This document shows, one piece after another, positions 1-11,100 of a stretch of 64,000 bases of DNA. Both the position numbers and the translations under genes were made by a program. Position 1 is the stretch's first letter, and every line of letters starts with the position of its first letter. The notes beneath the pieces are model-generated. The model did not search any database and was not told the DNA's origin. It saw only the letters and a program-made list of their open reading frames with translations. Source of the stretch: Pascua guehoae (lineage: Eukaryota; Basidiomycota; Tremellomycetes; Trichosporonales; Trichosporonaceae); contig BCJX01000001.1 of NCBI GenBank assembly GCA_001600415.1, positions 1,766,562-1,830,561 of the forward strand, written 5' to 3'.

Positions 1-1324
1 AATGCTCTCGGGGGCGATGGCTGCGAAATTCCGCCCAACGAAGGCCGCGAGGGCCCTTTTCCACGCCGAGACGAGCGACGGCACGCACCAGGCAACAAAA
101 CGCGTTTGTCACCTGGTGACACCTCGAGGGTGCCTTCGTAATCGAGCTCCTCAGCCGTGAGTCGTCGGGCATACTCGTGTCCCGTGACAAACGACAAGCA
201 CCCTAGAGCGCTCGCTATCTTCTGGTGAGCCGCTGGCCTTGATAGGAAAACGTTGGCATACGGATCGGCGCAGTACCAGTTTAAGAGCGTCCACTCCACC
301 TCGGCCACAATATCCGCGACCATATCGTCAAAGTCGACACGGCGGTTGTACCCGAGCCACTTCGGTGGCGTGGACTGAAGGTTGACGACGGTGCACTTGC
401 ATTGCTTCTGTAAGGCGCCAGCGATCCACCCACACAACGCAGTCCACGCACGGGACACATCAGGTACAGGCCGCGGATGGACTGGAGGTGGCCATCGGAC
501 CGACTTGACCCCTTTTCCGCCAGGAAAGGGTACAGCCATCAGCCGCTCGAACGAAGTTTGCAGGGGGCTGAGCACAAGAACCTCTTCGCGTACACATTTG
601 GGGCTCCGGTAGTCCTCAAAGCTGGCCGGCACCCCCATTGGGCCGTAGAACCAGTGCGAGACGACTTTTTTGGCGAGTGGTGGTTGCACGAGACGTGGGG
701 CCCTCCTATATAGCCTGAGACCTGGAACAGGCCAACAAACTGATTTGGGGGGATGGATGAGGACGGTAGTGCGAGCAGCGAAGCCTTCGTTGTTGTCGTC
801 ATAATTGGCAAACAGTCCACGGTCGTTGGGAAGCAGCCTGATGACATCGAGCTGCTTGAATCCACTGTCGAGGAGAGACTGGAGCAGCGCAGAACGCATA
901 CCCATGCGAGTCAGATCAAGGACCCGGGTATGCTCCTTGACGAGCGAGAGGCAACGCTCGCGTTGCGCCACCGTGGCCGGTAAAAGCCGGGAATCGTCCG
1001 CCCAGCACTCTTCGTGAGACTCGGGCATGAACGCCGGAATACGGCCTTGTCTGGTGCGCACCAGGTCCGAGACGAAAGTGGAGGCATCGGCTTCGGGGTG
1101 GTCCGTGATCTTGATGTGTCGTACGAGTTGCTCGTCAACACGGTCACGGCAGACTGTGCAAGTGGCGCGGAGTGCCAAGAGTGCTTCCCTGGGCGCTTGA
1201 GATATGATGTTGACGAGGATCTCTGGGCAGGTTGATGCATCAATCACACCGAGGGAAGAGGGTTTGTCGATGCCACCGTCAATTGCCGCGGACGTTTGGC
1301 CAGCGGATGCTTGAGATGTCGACA
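1..1324 (-). CDS. F-box-like orphan protein, 3' part outside window
   Basis: An uninterrupted minus-strand frame starts at the ATG at 1322-1324 and stays open to the left edge, giving about 441 residues without a stop. The C-terminus is therefore outside the window. Near residues 34-60 the sequence has a degenerate F-box feel: PEILVNIISQAPREALLALR is followed by a Cys-rich turn (CTVCRDRV). This is the arrangement I associate with the large, fast-evolving F-box-like families of Trichosporonales yeasts. The rest (for example DLTRMGMRSALLQ) looks like short leucine-rich or beta segments, and no enzymatic motif is visible. If it is an F-box protein, it would bring targets to an SCF ubiquitin ligase, but that is inference. 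It is divergently arranged with the exoribonuclease gene at 1852. No intron is needed in the visible part. Confidence 0.6.
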
Positions 1325-1746
1325 TGATGGGAGGTGAATGGAGAATGTGCGGATCATGAGTACATTGTAAACAGCTCTGAATCTCAGTCTTATGTGTGAC
1401 GGGCGTGCCAGGGGAGAGGTAGTGGCTGAACTACCCAGTTGCTTTCGGAACCGACGTCGACGAGCAACAACGACCGCATTGCGGGCAGGCAGGGGTTCAC
1501 GGACCTCGCGGGTCCGCCAATAGGCGTATGAGCCGTATGCAAATCGTTATCAAGTTAACCACATGCGACCGAACTTTACTGCATGCTGGGAATGGGTTGT
1601 TTGGCTCGTCGTCGACGACAGTCGTGCACGTCGTGGCGAGTTGTAGATGATGGGAGAATCATGAATCATTTGTTGGTCGCACTTTGCAAGAAACGCACCA
1701 TGATGACGCACCTGCAGATGTTGTGCAAGTGGTGTCCTTTCGTCTG

Positions 1747-1754
1747 TCACGTGA
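1747..1754. promoter_or_regulatory. TCACGTGA palindromic E-box
   Basis: A perfect palindrome in the 527-bp divergent promoter between the F-box-like gene (ATG 1324) and the exoribonuclease (ATG 1852), with a second CACGTG half a turn downstream. It matches the known Cbf1/bHLH-type site of fungi. The same core appears in three other promoters of this window. No other regulatory element is evident in this gap. Confidence 0.4.
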
Positions 1755-1851
1755 CACGTGCCTGGGTGGATTTCTCTTTTCCTCCACCAAAGTTGTCCAC
1801 CTGAGTGAACTTGACATTCTTGGCATCAACAAGTATCCATTCCACCACACC

Positions 1852-4800
1852 ATGCGTCCCCAACTCACCATTGCCCGCGGGCTACTTGGCCAGGCATCCC
1901 GACGGTTCAAATCGACGCAAAGAGCACCCAGTGGCAAGGGCAAGTCAGCATCAGCCCAGGTGTTGCTTCGGGAGCCCCTCGTGCGAAGGAGTGACCTCCT
2001 CGGCGACGCCATAGCCCAACAGAGCCCAACCGAAGAGGCGCCTCTCGACGAAGCGACAGTGCGCCCGTCCAAGCCAGAGAGACGACGTGTCGATTTTATC
2101 ATGGGTGGCGCTGGACCAAGCATGGAGCGTAAAGAGTTCTTTGCGAGCGTGGACGACATTCCGACCGGTCCCGTGGCTGAAGCCGACGATATTCCTGGTA
2201 TCGAGACCGGACGTGTCATCGAGGCGCGTCGTTCGGGAAACACGACGATCGGTCTCGTCATTTGCCCCCTCCTCATCGGTGGCCGCCATCGTCTGCTCAT
2301 TCTTCGCCCCAGTGGCGAGCTGTGGCCCGTGTCCACGTCCGACGTGCTCTTCTCCATGCCTTCATCACTCGTCCCCGCCGAGGTCGCTAAACAGTGCTGG
2401 TCCCCCGAGCTCCTCGGACTGTGGGCTGAAGGCCACGATATTGGACTCTCGGGAACGAGCGATGAGGCCAACCTCATCGGCGAGGAGCGTGCAAAGGAGA
2501 TGGTGGTCGCACGACGCCGGGCGGCTGGGATTCTCCGCCGAGTCCTGCGCGAGACTGAGCGCATGTCGGCACGCCTCCTGAGCGGGACGCTTGGGACTGG
2601 TAGCGGCGGAGGCGTCGATGCCATTTGGGACAGGATTGTGCCTCAAGAACCCGACGCCCGGGGGTCGATCACTGCCGCAGAGCTGGCTGAGCTTTTGCTT
2701 AACAGTGACACTGCAGGTCAAGGTGATACAAAGCGCATCAGCGTCCGCCCAAATACTCTACCTGCGTTCGCTGCCCACAGGCTCATGGCGGAACGATCCG
2801 ACCTATTTCTGGTCGACCCGAACCACCACTGGGACAATGGGCGCTTCCTCGCACGCTCCAGAAACGAACGCCGACGTTTCCAGACTGTTGGCGAGGCTGC
2901 TAGGGCCGAAGACCCGGCGCTCAACGCGTTTGCCGACAAGGTCAAGCACGTGCGCGAGCTGCTGCAAGCGCCAAACACAAAGCCATCCGACCTTCCCGAA
3001 TGGACACCATTCGAGCGTGACATTATTGCTATTCTCACCTTGCCATTCTTCGAGACCCGTTCCATCCAAACATACCAGGCAAACCCGATCGTCGCCTCCA
3101 TTACCAAGACGCTTGGACGGAGAGGACTCTACGTCACGGACGAAAAGATTGACAATGACCTTACCCACAAGCTCCTCCTCGATATTGGTGTCATGGCCGT
3201 CTCCGACTCGCTCCGCGGGTCCGAGATGCGCGAGCACTGTGAACGCGCGATGAGCGTTGCCGGCGTGAGTCCCGATACGGGGCTGGGCGAGTCTTCCGCC
3301 ACCCCGACGGCGACTGATATGTCACTCGACTCGCTCCGCACCGAGTTCAGTGATCGTGTCTACGTGATCGACGATGCGTCGGCCGTCGAGCTTGATGACG
3401 GCATCTCCCTCGAGCGCGTGAACGACGACGACTTTTGGGTGCACGTGCACGTCGCAGACCCGACGCGATTCATTGAACGCGACGGTGACCTTGCGACCCG
3501 TGCGTCCTTCTTTGCGACGTCACTGTACCTTCCCGAAGGCACTTTCCCCCTGCTCCCCGAATCGCTCGGTGGAGGCAAGCTGTCCCTCGGCGAGGGCGGG
3601 GAGAATGGACAGGCCAGTATGGTTCTCTCGGCGCGCCTGGACCGCCAGGGCAATCTTCGGGACTACAAGGTCAGGATGGGCTGGACAAAGGACGCAAAGA
3701 TGACGACGTACGCGGCGGTCAACGAGGTGCTAGGGATCAGCACGCGCGCACCCTTGCGACCATTTGGACACCTCGCCCGGAGCGTCCTCGACCCTCCCGC
3801 GTCAAGAAAGCACACCACGCTCTCGGACAGCGACAAGCAGACGCTCATGACCCTGCATGAGCTCGCAACTGCTGTCCGTGCCAAGCGCTTTGCGACTTCG
3901 GGTGTCGAGTGGGAGCTTGTCCGCGCCGACGTAGCGGTTCTGAACGCGCCCCGCCCGTCCTCTACAATGTTTCACGCATCTGCGCTCCCTGCACGGCCTC
4001 AAGTCTTCACCCCGAGGACATGGGATGAGGTACAGTATGCCTACTCTGTGCCTGCACCCATTGTGGCGGAGAAGCCTACGGCCAACTACATGGTCGCCGA
4101 GTTTATGGTTCTGGCAAACTCGATTGTCGCGCGGTGGAGTGGCGAGCGCGACATCCCCATGTCTTTCCGCGGGACTGCACCGGTTCGCGACACGGCCATG
4201 ACACCCGCACACCTTCGTATTGAAAAGCTGCTGGCCTCGCGCACGCCGGGTACTGGCTTGGTGGACCCGTACGATATCAAGGCGGCGCAACTCGAGTTCC
4301 CCAGCACGGAGATCACGACGACACCCGCCGAGCACTGGGTCATGGGTCTGGGCGACACGGGCTACGTTCGTGCCACGTCGCCGCTGCGTCGGTACGAGGA
4401 CATGCTTGCCCACTGGCAGCTCAAGGGTGCGCTCGCGGCCGAGGCCGGTTTGGATATCCCCACCGCCAAGCTTCTTGACCACAACACGGTCCTTGCCCTG
4501 GCCAAGCGCGCCGACTGGGCGGGCAGGCGCGCAAAGTTTGCATCCAAAAGTGCCACAATGTACTGGCACGCGGGCATCATTATGCAACGCCGAACCGGAC
4601 CCCTCCCAACGGGCTACGTCTATGACTCGGGCCAGCTGCCCGTCGACCTCAATGCGCCCCTTGTCGCGCGGTGCAGCGGCCCCGAGAGTATGGGGCCAGA
4701 CTTTAAGCGCGTGCCAATCTACATTCCCTCCCTCGCCGTCGATGCCGACGTCGTCTTTCCCGCGCACAGTCGTCGCGTCGAAATTGGACAAGAGGTAAAT

Positions 4801-4860
4801 GTCCGCCTTGACAAGGCCCAGCAGTGGCCAAACGCCTTGATCAAGTGCTTGCCCGCATAG
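1852..4860 (+). CDS. DSS1: mitochondrial RNase II-family 3'-5' exoribonuclease (DSS1/CYT-4 type)
   Basis: A single exon of 1,002 residues. The chosen ATG follows CCACACC and gives a typical mitochondrial presequence (Arg, Ser and Leu rich, no acid) in the first 24 residues. The open frame extends upstream but has no earlier ATG. The RNB catalytic domain spans roughly residues 485-870. Its metal-binding aspartates lie in VIDDASAVELDDGIS (Asp507, Asp508, Asp515, Asp516), and the C-terminal signature TSPLRRYEDMLAHWQLK starts near residue 840. This domain order and length match the yeast Dss1 and Neurospora CYT-4 nucleases. Those act in the mitochondrial degradosome, degrading mitochondrial RNA 3' to 5' together with the Suv3 helicase. 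The gene ends 96 bp from the convergent SF3B4 gene. The symbol is assigned by family resemblance. Confidence 0.88.
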   Translation: MRPQLTIARGLLGQASRRFKSTQRAPSGKGKSASAQVLLREPLVRRSDLLGDAIAQQSPTEEAPLDEATVRPSKPERRRVDFIMGGAGPSMERKEFFASVDDIPTGPVAEADDIPGIETGRVIEARRSGNTTIGLVICPLLIGGRHRLLILRPSGELWPVSTSDVLFSMPSSLVPAEVAKQCWSPELLGLWAEGHDIGLSGTSDEANLIGEERAKEMVVARRRAAGILRRVLRETERMSARLLSGTLGTGSGGGVDAIWDRIVPQEPDARGSITAAELAELLLNSDTAGQGDTKRISVRPNTLPAFAAHRLMAERSDLFLVDPNHHWDNGRFLARSRNERRRFQTVGEAARAEDPALNAFADKVKHVRELLQAPNTKPSDLPEWTPFERDIIAILTLPFFETRSIQTYQANPIVASITKTLGRRGLYVTDEKIDNDLTHKLLLDIGVMAVSDSLRGSEMREHCERAMSVAGVSPDTGLGESSATPTATDMSLDSLRTEFSDRVYVIDDASAVELDDGISLERVNDDDFWVHVHVADPTRFIERDGDLATRASFFATSLYLPEGTFPLLPESLGGGKLSLGEGGENGQASMVLSARLDRQGNLRDYKVRMGWTKDAKMTTYAAVNEVLGISTRAPLRPFGHLARSVLDPPASRKHTTLSDSDKQTLMTLHELATAVRAKRFATSGVEWELVRADVAVLNAPRPSSTMFHASALPARPQVFTPRTWDEVQYAYSVPAPIVAEKPTANYMVAEFMVLANSIVARWSGERDIPMSFRGTAPVRDTAMTPAHLRIEKLLASRTPGTGLVDPYDIKAAQLEFPSTEITTTPAEHWVMGLGDTGYVRATSPLRRYEDMLAHWQLKGALAAEAGLDIPTAKLLDHNTVLALAKRADWAGRRAKFASKSATMYWHAGIIMQRRTGPLPTGYVYDSGQLPVDLNAPLVARCSGPESMGPDFKRVPIYIPSLAVDADVVFPAHSRRVEIGQEVNVRLDKAQQWPNALIKCLPA

Positions 4861-4956
4861 AATCACACACCACTCATAGCATATGGCATGTACTGCATCA
4901 TCACTCGGAATCCACGATATCACTGCTACCCCGCACACTCCCTCACTCGCGCACAT

Positions 4957-6100
4957 CTACTTGTTGAAGCCCATGCGGATCGGCGGTGGTGGCGGTGGTG
5001 CGGCTGCAGGGTACGCCTGCTGCTGCGGGTACCCCCCGTTGGCGTACCCCTGGTACGTCTCGTATCCCTCGTACCCGGGGTACGCTTGTGGGTAACCCGT
5101 GGGTGCTGCCGCGGCGTATCCCTGCTGTGCGTCGGCGCCGTACACTGGCATGCCCGGGGGTGGTGGCGGCATGCCAATGACATTATTCGGCGCAAACCCA
5201 GCAGGAATAGGAGGTGGTGCGCCTGGAATTGCCGGGGGAGCCGCGGGGGCGACGGCAGGTGGCGGGGTGTACGTTGCGGCAGCCGACGCAAAGACGTTGG
5301 CGCCAGGCATGCGCTTCTTGGCTTGGCCGGCGAGCATGCGCTCGGCCTCGGAGCCGTGCCGCTCGCCCTTGCCGTCCTTCTTGAACGCGTACTGCACCGA
5401 TACCTGCTTGCCGCCGAGGAACTGGCCGTTCATGTTTTCAATGGCCATGTCGGCCGCGTCAAAGTCGTGGAAGTTGACAAAGCCATAGCCCTTGGACTCG
5501 CCCGTCGATGGATCGCGCGCAATCTGGACCACGTGTCAGTGTGCGGCTCTTTCGTAGATGGTGTAGACGCACCTTTGGATGCTCTGCAACAGCGCCAAAC
5601 GTCGCAAACGTGTCGTACAGCGACTGCTCGTCGACGGCGGTATCGAGGTTGCCCACAAACAAGTTTGCACCGACGTCGAGCTGCTTCTTGTCGTACGACG
5701 CCTTGTTGACGCGGATCGGCTTGCCAAAGAGCTTGATCTGGTTCATAATCTTGACCGCATAGTCGGCGTCTTCTTCAGACAGAAACTCGCAGAACCCAAA
5801 GCCCTGGTGCGCCATCGAGATGCGGTCCTTGGGGAGGAAGACGTTGGCTGCGGGGTTAGAAGGTGGTCCCGCACGTCGGCGGCAATCAGCGACGTACAGA
5901 CAGGTCCGGCTTGGCTGCAGTGTCAGTTGACGCACAACAACAGCGCATTTTACAACTCACAGCATGAGCTCCCATATCAACGCGTCGGTACACCGCTCAT
6001 CGAGGTTACCCTTCATTGTCAGCGCCAGCGGCTCGCAATGAGTACTCACCAAGTACACGGTCGCCTCCTGATTCCTGTCCTGCTCGGGCTTGTTCTGCAT
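4957..6100 (-). CDS. SF3B4: splicing factor 3B subunit 4 (two RRMs, SF3B4/Hsh49)
   Basis: Five minus-strand exons: 6100-6050, 6010-5961, 5914-5898, 5847-5573 and 5523-4957, giving 319 residues. The third exon is only 17 nt. RRM1 starts at TVYLGNLDERC and includes [23 protein letters not shown]2 runs from [15 protein letters not shown] to [15 protein letters not shown]. The linker VNKAS...[12 protein letters not shown] and the segment [19 protein letters not shown] after RRM2 are hallmarks of SF3B4. A Pro/Gly/Tyr-rich tail follows, as in metazoan SF3B4. The protein belongs to the SF3b complex of U2 snRNP and contacts pre-mRNA near the branch site. The splice model keeps frame throughout and each junction restores conserved residues. 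It lies tail to tail with the exoribonuclease gene and just downstream of USE1. Confidence 0.93.
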
Positions 6101-6394
6101 CGCGATTGTCGGCTCTTATCAGACTGCTTGGGTCGTGAAAATGCCGAAAGTACGTTGGTTGTTTTGCAATGTTGTGGATGGAGGACACGAAAGAGCGCGT
6201 TTGAGTGATCGGTGAGTTAGTCGTTCAGAGAAACATCCATCTTTGGCGGCGGCAACGGAAGCAAATCCATCCATCCATCACCCTGGTGGCAACACCACAA
6301 GAGCCAAACGTATGTACAACACCCATCCTGTTACGAGTTTCTGGTGTCCATCTCGCCATGCTCGACATTTGCAATACTGAAGCCATATGCATAG

Positions 6395-7650
6395 CTATGT
6401 GAAGCGAATAATCATGTACGTCCAGACGAACAGGAGCATGACAAGAACTACAATGCCAAGGGTCAAGCAAGTCGTGCTTCGTCCCTTCGTGGAAACCTTG
6501 GAGAGATGGCCCTTCGAGTCCTGGGTGTCCGAAAGGTTCTCTGTTGGGTCAGTTTGACATCGCCGATGCTATACCCACTTTCCAAAGTATCTTGTGAGCC
6601 CTGCAGGAGTGCCTTCTCCTCCTCGAGCGAGTTGGCAAAGTGCATCGCATTGAGTTTGAGACGGTGCGACATCTGGCGAGATCAGCACCTTTCCTTATCT
6701 GGCCCACTTACGTCTGCAAGCTGTCCGCCAAGCTCTTCATGCAGCTGCGATGAGCCGATGACATTCGACGCTCCGCCCATGAGGCGGTTCCGCATTCCCT
6801 CCTGGTCCATGGGGCTTGATTTCTCAGTGGTCTTCTGAACCTTCAGAGGAAGAAGGCCCGCCTCCCCACCCTGACTGTCCTCACGGGCACGCTTGGCAAA
6901 GTAGTCGCCCGTGTTGAACTCGGCACCACCTGCGGGCGGCACAAAGGGGGAGAGTGGGGTGACAGCTGCCGCGCCGATGATACCCAGCCCCGGAGAGGAA
7001 GGTGCCTTCGGGAGAGGCGGGGAAGGAAGGTCTGCAAGGAGTGAATCTACGTCGCCCTCATCGAGTGTCGCCTCCACAGAGTCCTCGAGTAGAGCGGGAA
7101 CCGCAGACGGGAGAGGCTTGGGGAACTCGATAAATGGGAGACCTGTTGGTGGTGCTGGAGCCTTTGTTTGCTGCCGAGTGTAAGCCACAGAACTCGCGTC
7201 GTGAAGCTTGCATACCTTGGCCACTGCCTGCACATGCACCTCAACATTTGAGAGAACGCCGTCAAGACCGTCCAGTGTCGACGATGTATTAGAAGACCTG
7301 ACGTCAGCTGAGGATACTTTGACGATGTGACACAGCTCACTGTTCATTCTCTCGGCTCAATGCGAACAGCAGCGCGCGGGCGTACAGGACCGTCTGGAGG
7401 TCAGTAACAACTAGAATATTATACGCACCTCCCAAGTTTTCTGGATCTCAAGCCAGCTGGATCCCGTCTTCTCTTCATCGGCGCGCTCGACACGCAGCTT
7501 GTCGAGTGCTCGGACCAGACGTGTCAGGTTGACGACTCCGTGGCGCGAACTGGCTGCAGAGCGTGCAGACTGCACCACAGAGTGCGACGGGTCCATGGAA
7601 AGGAGCGACAGAGCAGTGACTGTTCGTGGTGTAACCATTGTTGTGACCAT
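6395..7650 (-). CDS. USE1: SNARE-like vesicle transport protein USE1
   Basis: Six exons on the minus strand: 7650-7429, 7393-7341, 7297-7216, 7170-6712, 6672-6579 and 6540-6395, coding 351 residues. The C-terminal third looks like a Use1-type SNARE. A heptad region begins QLHEELGGQLADMSHRLK and continues LNAMHFANSLEEEKALL. A short linker follows, then a single C-terminal membrane anchor (about LTLGIVVLVMLLFVWTYMII) with only a few residues after it, so the protein is tail-anchored. USE1 works in Golgi-to-ER retrograde fusion with Sec20, Ufe1 and Sec22. The N-terminal half is low-complexity and Pro/Ser-rich. Intron 2 ends in CTGACGTCAG. The gene is divergent from SWR1 (452 bp between ATGs). 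Confidence 0.8.
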
Positions 7651-8102
7651 GCTGATACGGTGACAGTGCGACGGTGATTGTGGGTGAAGGAGAGTAGTGT
7701 GCTAGTTAGTTGTCGTGGTAGTAGTGTGCTCGTGCATGGATGGCTCTTGTCGTCCATCGCCGTGGCCATGACGCTCGCTTTCATTGCAGAGTGGGTGGGT
7801 GGCGCAGGGAGCGGTGGAGGTGTCCAGCGCCACATGATTTTGATTCCGCGGCAATTCCAGACAACTCGTGTTGGGTCGGTCGTCACGCACCCACTGTCCA
7901 ACACTTGCACCTCACACTCCTCACCTCGACTTCCATCTTATCGCCCAACAACCACTGCTCGCGCATCAATATCAACAACAGAGGCGCTCAGCAGGAGCAA
8001 AGTAACCCATCTGCGCCGTTTTCCGTGCATATATCCGACCCCGCACTCTCGAGCTATGAGCCGCCGCCAGGCATAAACGACCAGGAGTGGAGGTAGTCCA
8101 CC

Positions 8103-11100
8103 ATGGTGTCCAAGTCGCGTTCGAAGCGCACGTCGTCTTCTCGCCGCCAGTCCCAGGCGGGCGCGGCGGGTACGAATGCACGGGATGGTGGCAGCGTATC
8201 CGCCAATGCGGAAGGGGCGGCTCCTGCAGCTCCACCAGCTGCACCGGCCACCCCCGCTACCCCGTCGACGCGTACGGGGCGCACGTCGCGTCCGGCGGGT
8301 CGCGCTCTCGGTGCAAACGCGCGCCACATTACGAAAGAAGAGATGGAGCGGATACACCACAAGCTCGGCCCAGAGGGCACAAGTGCCCGACGCGAGGAGC
8401 TCGTGCGCGACCGTGAATCCCAGCTTCGCGCCATTGTCGAAGAACACGACATGGCCGTCAAGGAGAAGTTCCATCTGGAGCGTTACATCAGCATTCTGGA
8501 AGGATGGGATCCCGTCGACGCGAAGGAGGAAAACTCGCCCGTGTTTCTCGAGGTGTGCATCTTGTTTACCCGTCTGGACGCGACTGCTAACGCCACACAC
8601 AGTACAAGAACGACAACTACAATCTCCTTAGCCTCATCCCTTCGAGCGTGACAATGCTGGGCGTTGCGGGCGGCGGCGCGGGCCCATCGCGATGGCGTGC
8701 AGCAGGTCCGTCACGTACCACGCGCCGTCAGCTACAGGAGAAGTCGCAGGCAGTGGGACACGTCACGTCCATCGGTGGCGAGTCCAAGGCGTCTGGCAAG
8801 GGGAAAGGCAAAGCCGTTGCCGAACGTGAAGCGTCCAGTACTTCTCCTAACAAGGGCAAACGCAAAGCAGGCGACGTTGAGCCGTCACCTCCTGCGTCCT
8901 CGACAAAAGGAAGGTCTGCGGAACCCGAGGCACCTCCAAGCAAGAGGAAAGGCAAAGCGGCCGAGCGAGGAGCAAGCGCTACTCCGTCGGCAGGCAAGGG
9001 ACCGGCCAGGTCAACACGAAAGTCGGCCAGAGACGACATGCCCCCACCGCCACCACCACCACCAAAGGGCAGGAAGAGTCGACGCGTTACGATTCACGAG
9101 TCGGCTGCAGCGGCTGATGAGCCAGAGCAGAGCGCCGAGTTGACACCAGAAGAGCCTGTTGCCAAGGGCAAGAAGCGTACGCGACAGTCCCTTCCCAACC
9201 TCCCCGTCAAGAAGGCAAGGGCACTGCGCGACGCCGACAAGTCGACAGCCTCATCACCCGCGTCATCACCTGCCCCGGCGTCGACTTCGGCCACACCGGC
9301 TCGTACGCCTTCCCCGTCCCCGACGCCAGCTCCTCCCCTTCCCTCGTTCGCCAATGTTCCCTTCCCACCCCCTCCTAACCGCCCTCCCTTTCGCCCCAAG
9401 GTTACCCACGTCTTTTACACGGACCCAAGCCAAAAGCCACCAGAACAAAAGTACGGCGGCGATCTCCGGCCCATTCTCGAGTCGTACATCCACATCGAAG
9501 ACACTGGTCCACCTGTGGACCTCAAGACACTCGAGCAGCGCGCGGCGCGCGAGGGTTACATTCGCAATCGCGTCAACTATCTGCAACAACAGGGGCGTCT
9601 CCTCAGCCTACTGGACGAGGATTACGAGAAGCCTGTACCAAAGGAGCGAGACAGGGCCCACCAGAGGAAGCAGCCAACGGGACCGCCACCACGACAGACC
9701 GACTATCAGGACTCGCTCATGGCACACATGGTGCAGGTCCGCAATGCGATGGTCAACGAAGCCAAGATAAAGCCTCAAGTCTGCCGGCGAATCGCCCGTA
9801 TGATCCAGCTCTATTGGGAGCACATTGAGAACAAGGACGAGCGGGAGCGACTAGCCCAGGAGCGCGAGCTCAAGCAAAGAGGCAAAGAGGTCGTAAAGGC
9901 TATCCGCAAGCGTTGGGCTCTGGCTGTCAAGGTGAGCTCATGTTGAAGAGTGTTAGCTGATGACCAGATTGTGCGGGCCAGAATACTCGCGGCGCAGAAA
10001 CTTGAGCAGGACCGCCTCGGCAAGGAGCATCTTCAGAATATGCTGCAGCGTAGCACGGGCCTGCTGGAGGCGCAGCGCGATGACATTGTGGGCCGCGAAA
10101 ATGACGAAGAGAGTGAGACTGGCTCGGATGCCACGGACGACGTCTCTGCGGCGGAGGATAGCGAAGCAGAACGCGAGGGAGAGGAAGGGGGCGATGAGGG
10201 TGGAGAGGAGGCTGGCGAGGAGGTCGGCGAGGAAGTGGAGGACGGGGACGATGAGGAGGGTGACAGTTCCGAGGCGTCCGACAGCGACAGTGAGAGCGTC
10301 CAAGAGGCGGTCGACTTTCGCGCTGCCCTTGGCTTCGACTCGATTCCTGCCGACGATTTGCCAGCGGTGGATGAAGGTGGTGAGAACGATATGGTTGAAG
10401 AATCGGGTGTAAAAGATCCTGAAGACGGACCACAACAACCGACTGAGGCTGTTATCTCCGTGGCCGCTTCAGAGGACGCACAACCAATACCGCCTTCATC
10501 TTCTACCGACATCTCGAAAGAGGCACCGCTTGTCTCCTCGGGTGAATCGCCCTCTGCTCCCCCAACATTACCTATGGCTTCAGTCGTTGAGGAGAGGCCC
10601 GCTCCCGAGGGCGACGCTCCTGACGACAATGCCGCCACGGTGCCGATGGATGTTGACGAGACGGCCCCTCCCAACGGCATTGAGATGGACACAGCTTTCG
10701 AAGTTGCAGCTCCGGCTACCGAACCCACGGGCTCCACAGCCGACGACGATGACATGCCACCTCCACGCTCACGCTCCCGTCGCATCGCCAAGAGGCAACG
10801 CGCATTGGCGGCGGCCTCTGAAACTCCCGACCCAGACGCGAACGATGTCGAGTTTGCGGCTGCCGACGCCAGCGACTTGGATGACCAGGACGCCCAGCTG
10901 GACGTGGAGATGGAGGCAGAAGGGGCAGCCGGTGCCGACAGTGAGGATGAGGGGCTGCTCGCGGACGCAAACATGCCGATCGAGGAGTTGCTGAAGCGCT
11001 ATGGCTACCATATGCCTGGCGCCGATTCCTCTGATGAGGAGGCGGAAGGGAATGGAGAGGAAACCCGCGAGGAGAACGGCGGAGACGTCGACGTTACTGC

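Noticed and set aside
1684..1851. 56-residue N-terminal extension of the exoribonuclease
   Set aside because: The extended frame has no ATG before 1852 and would place the mitochondrial presequence internally.
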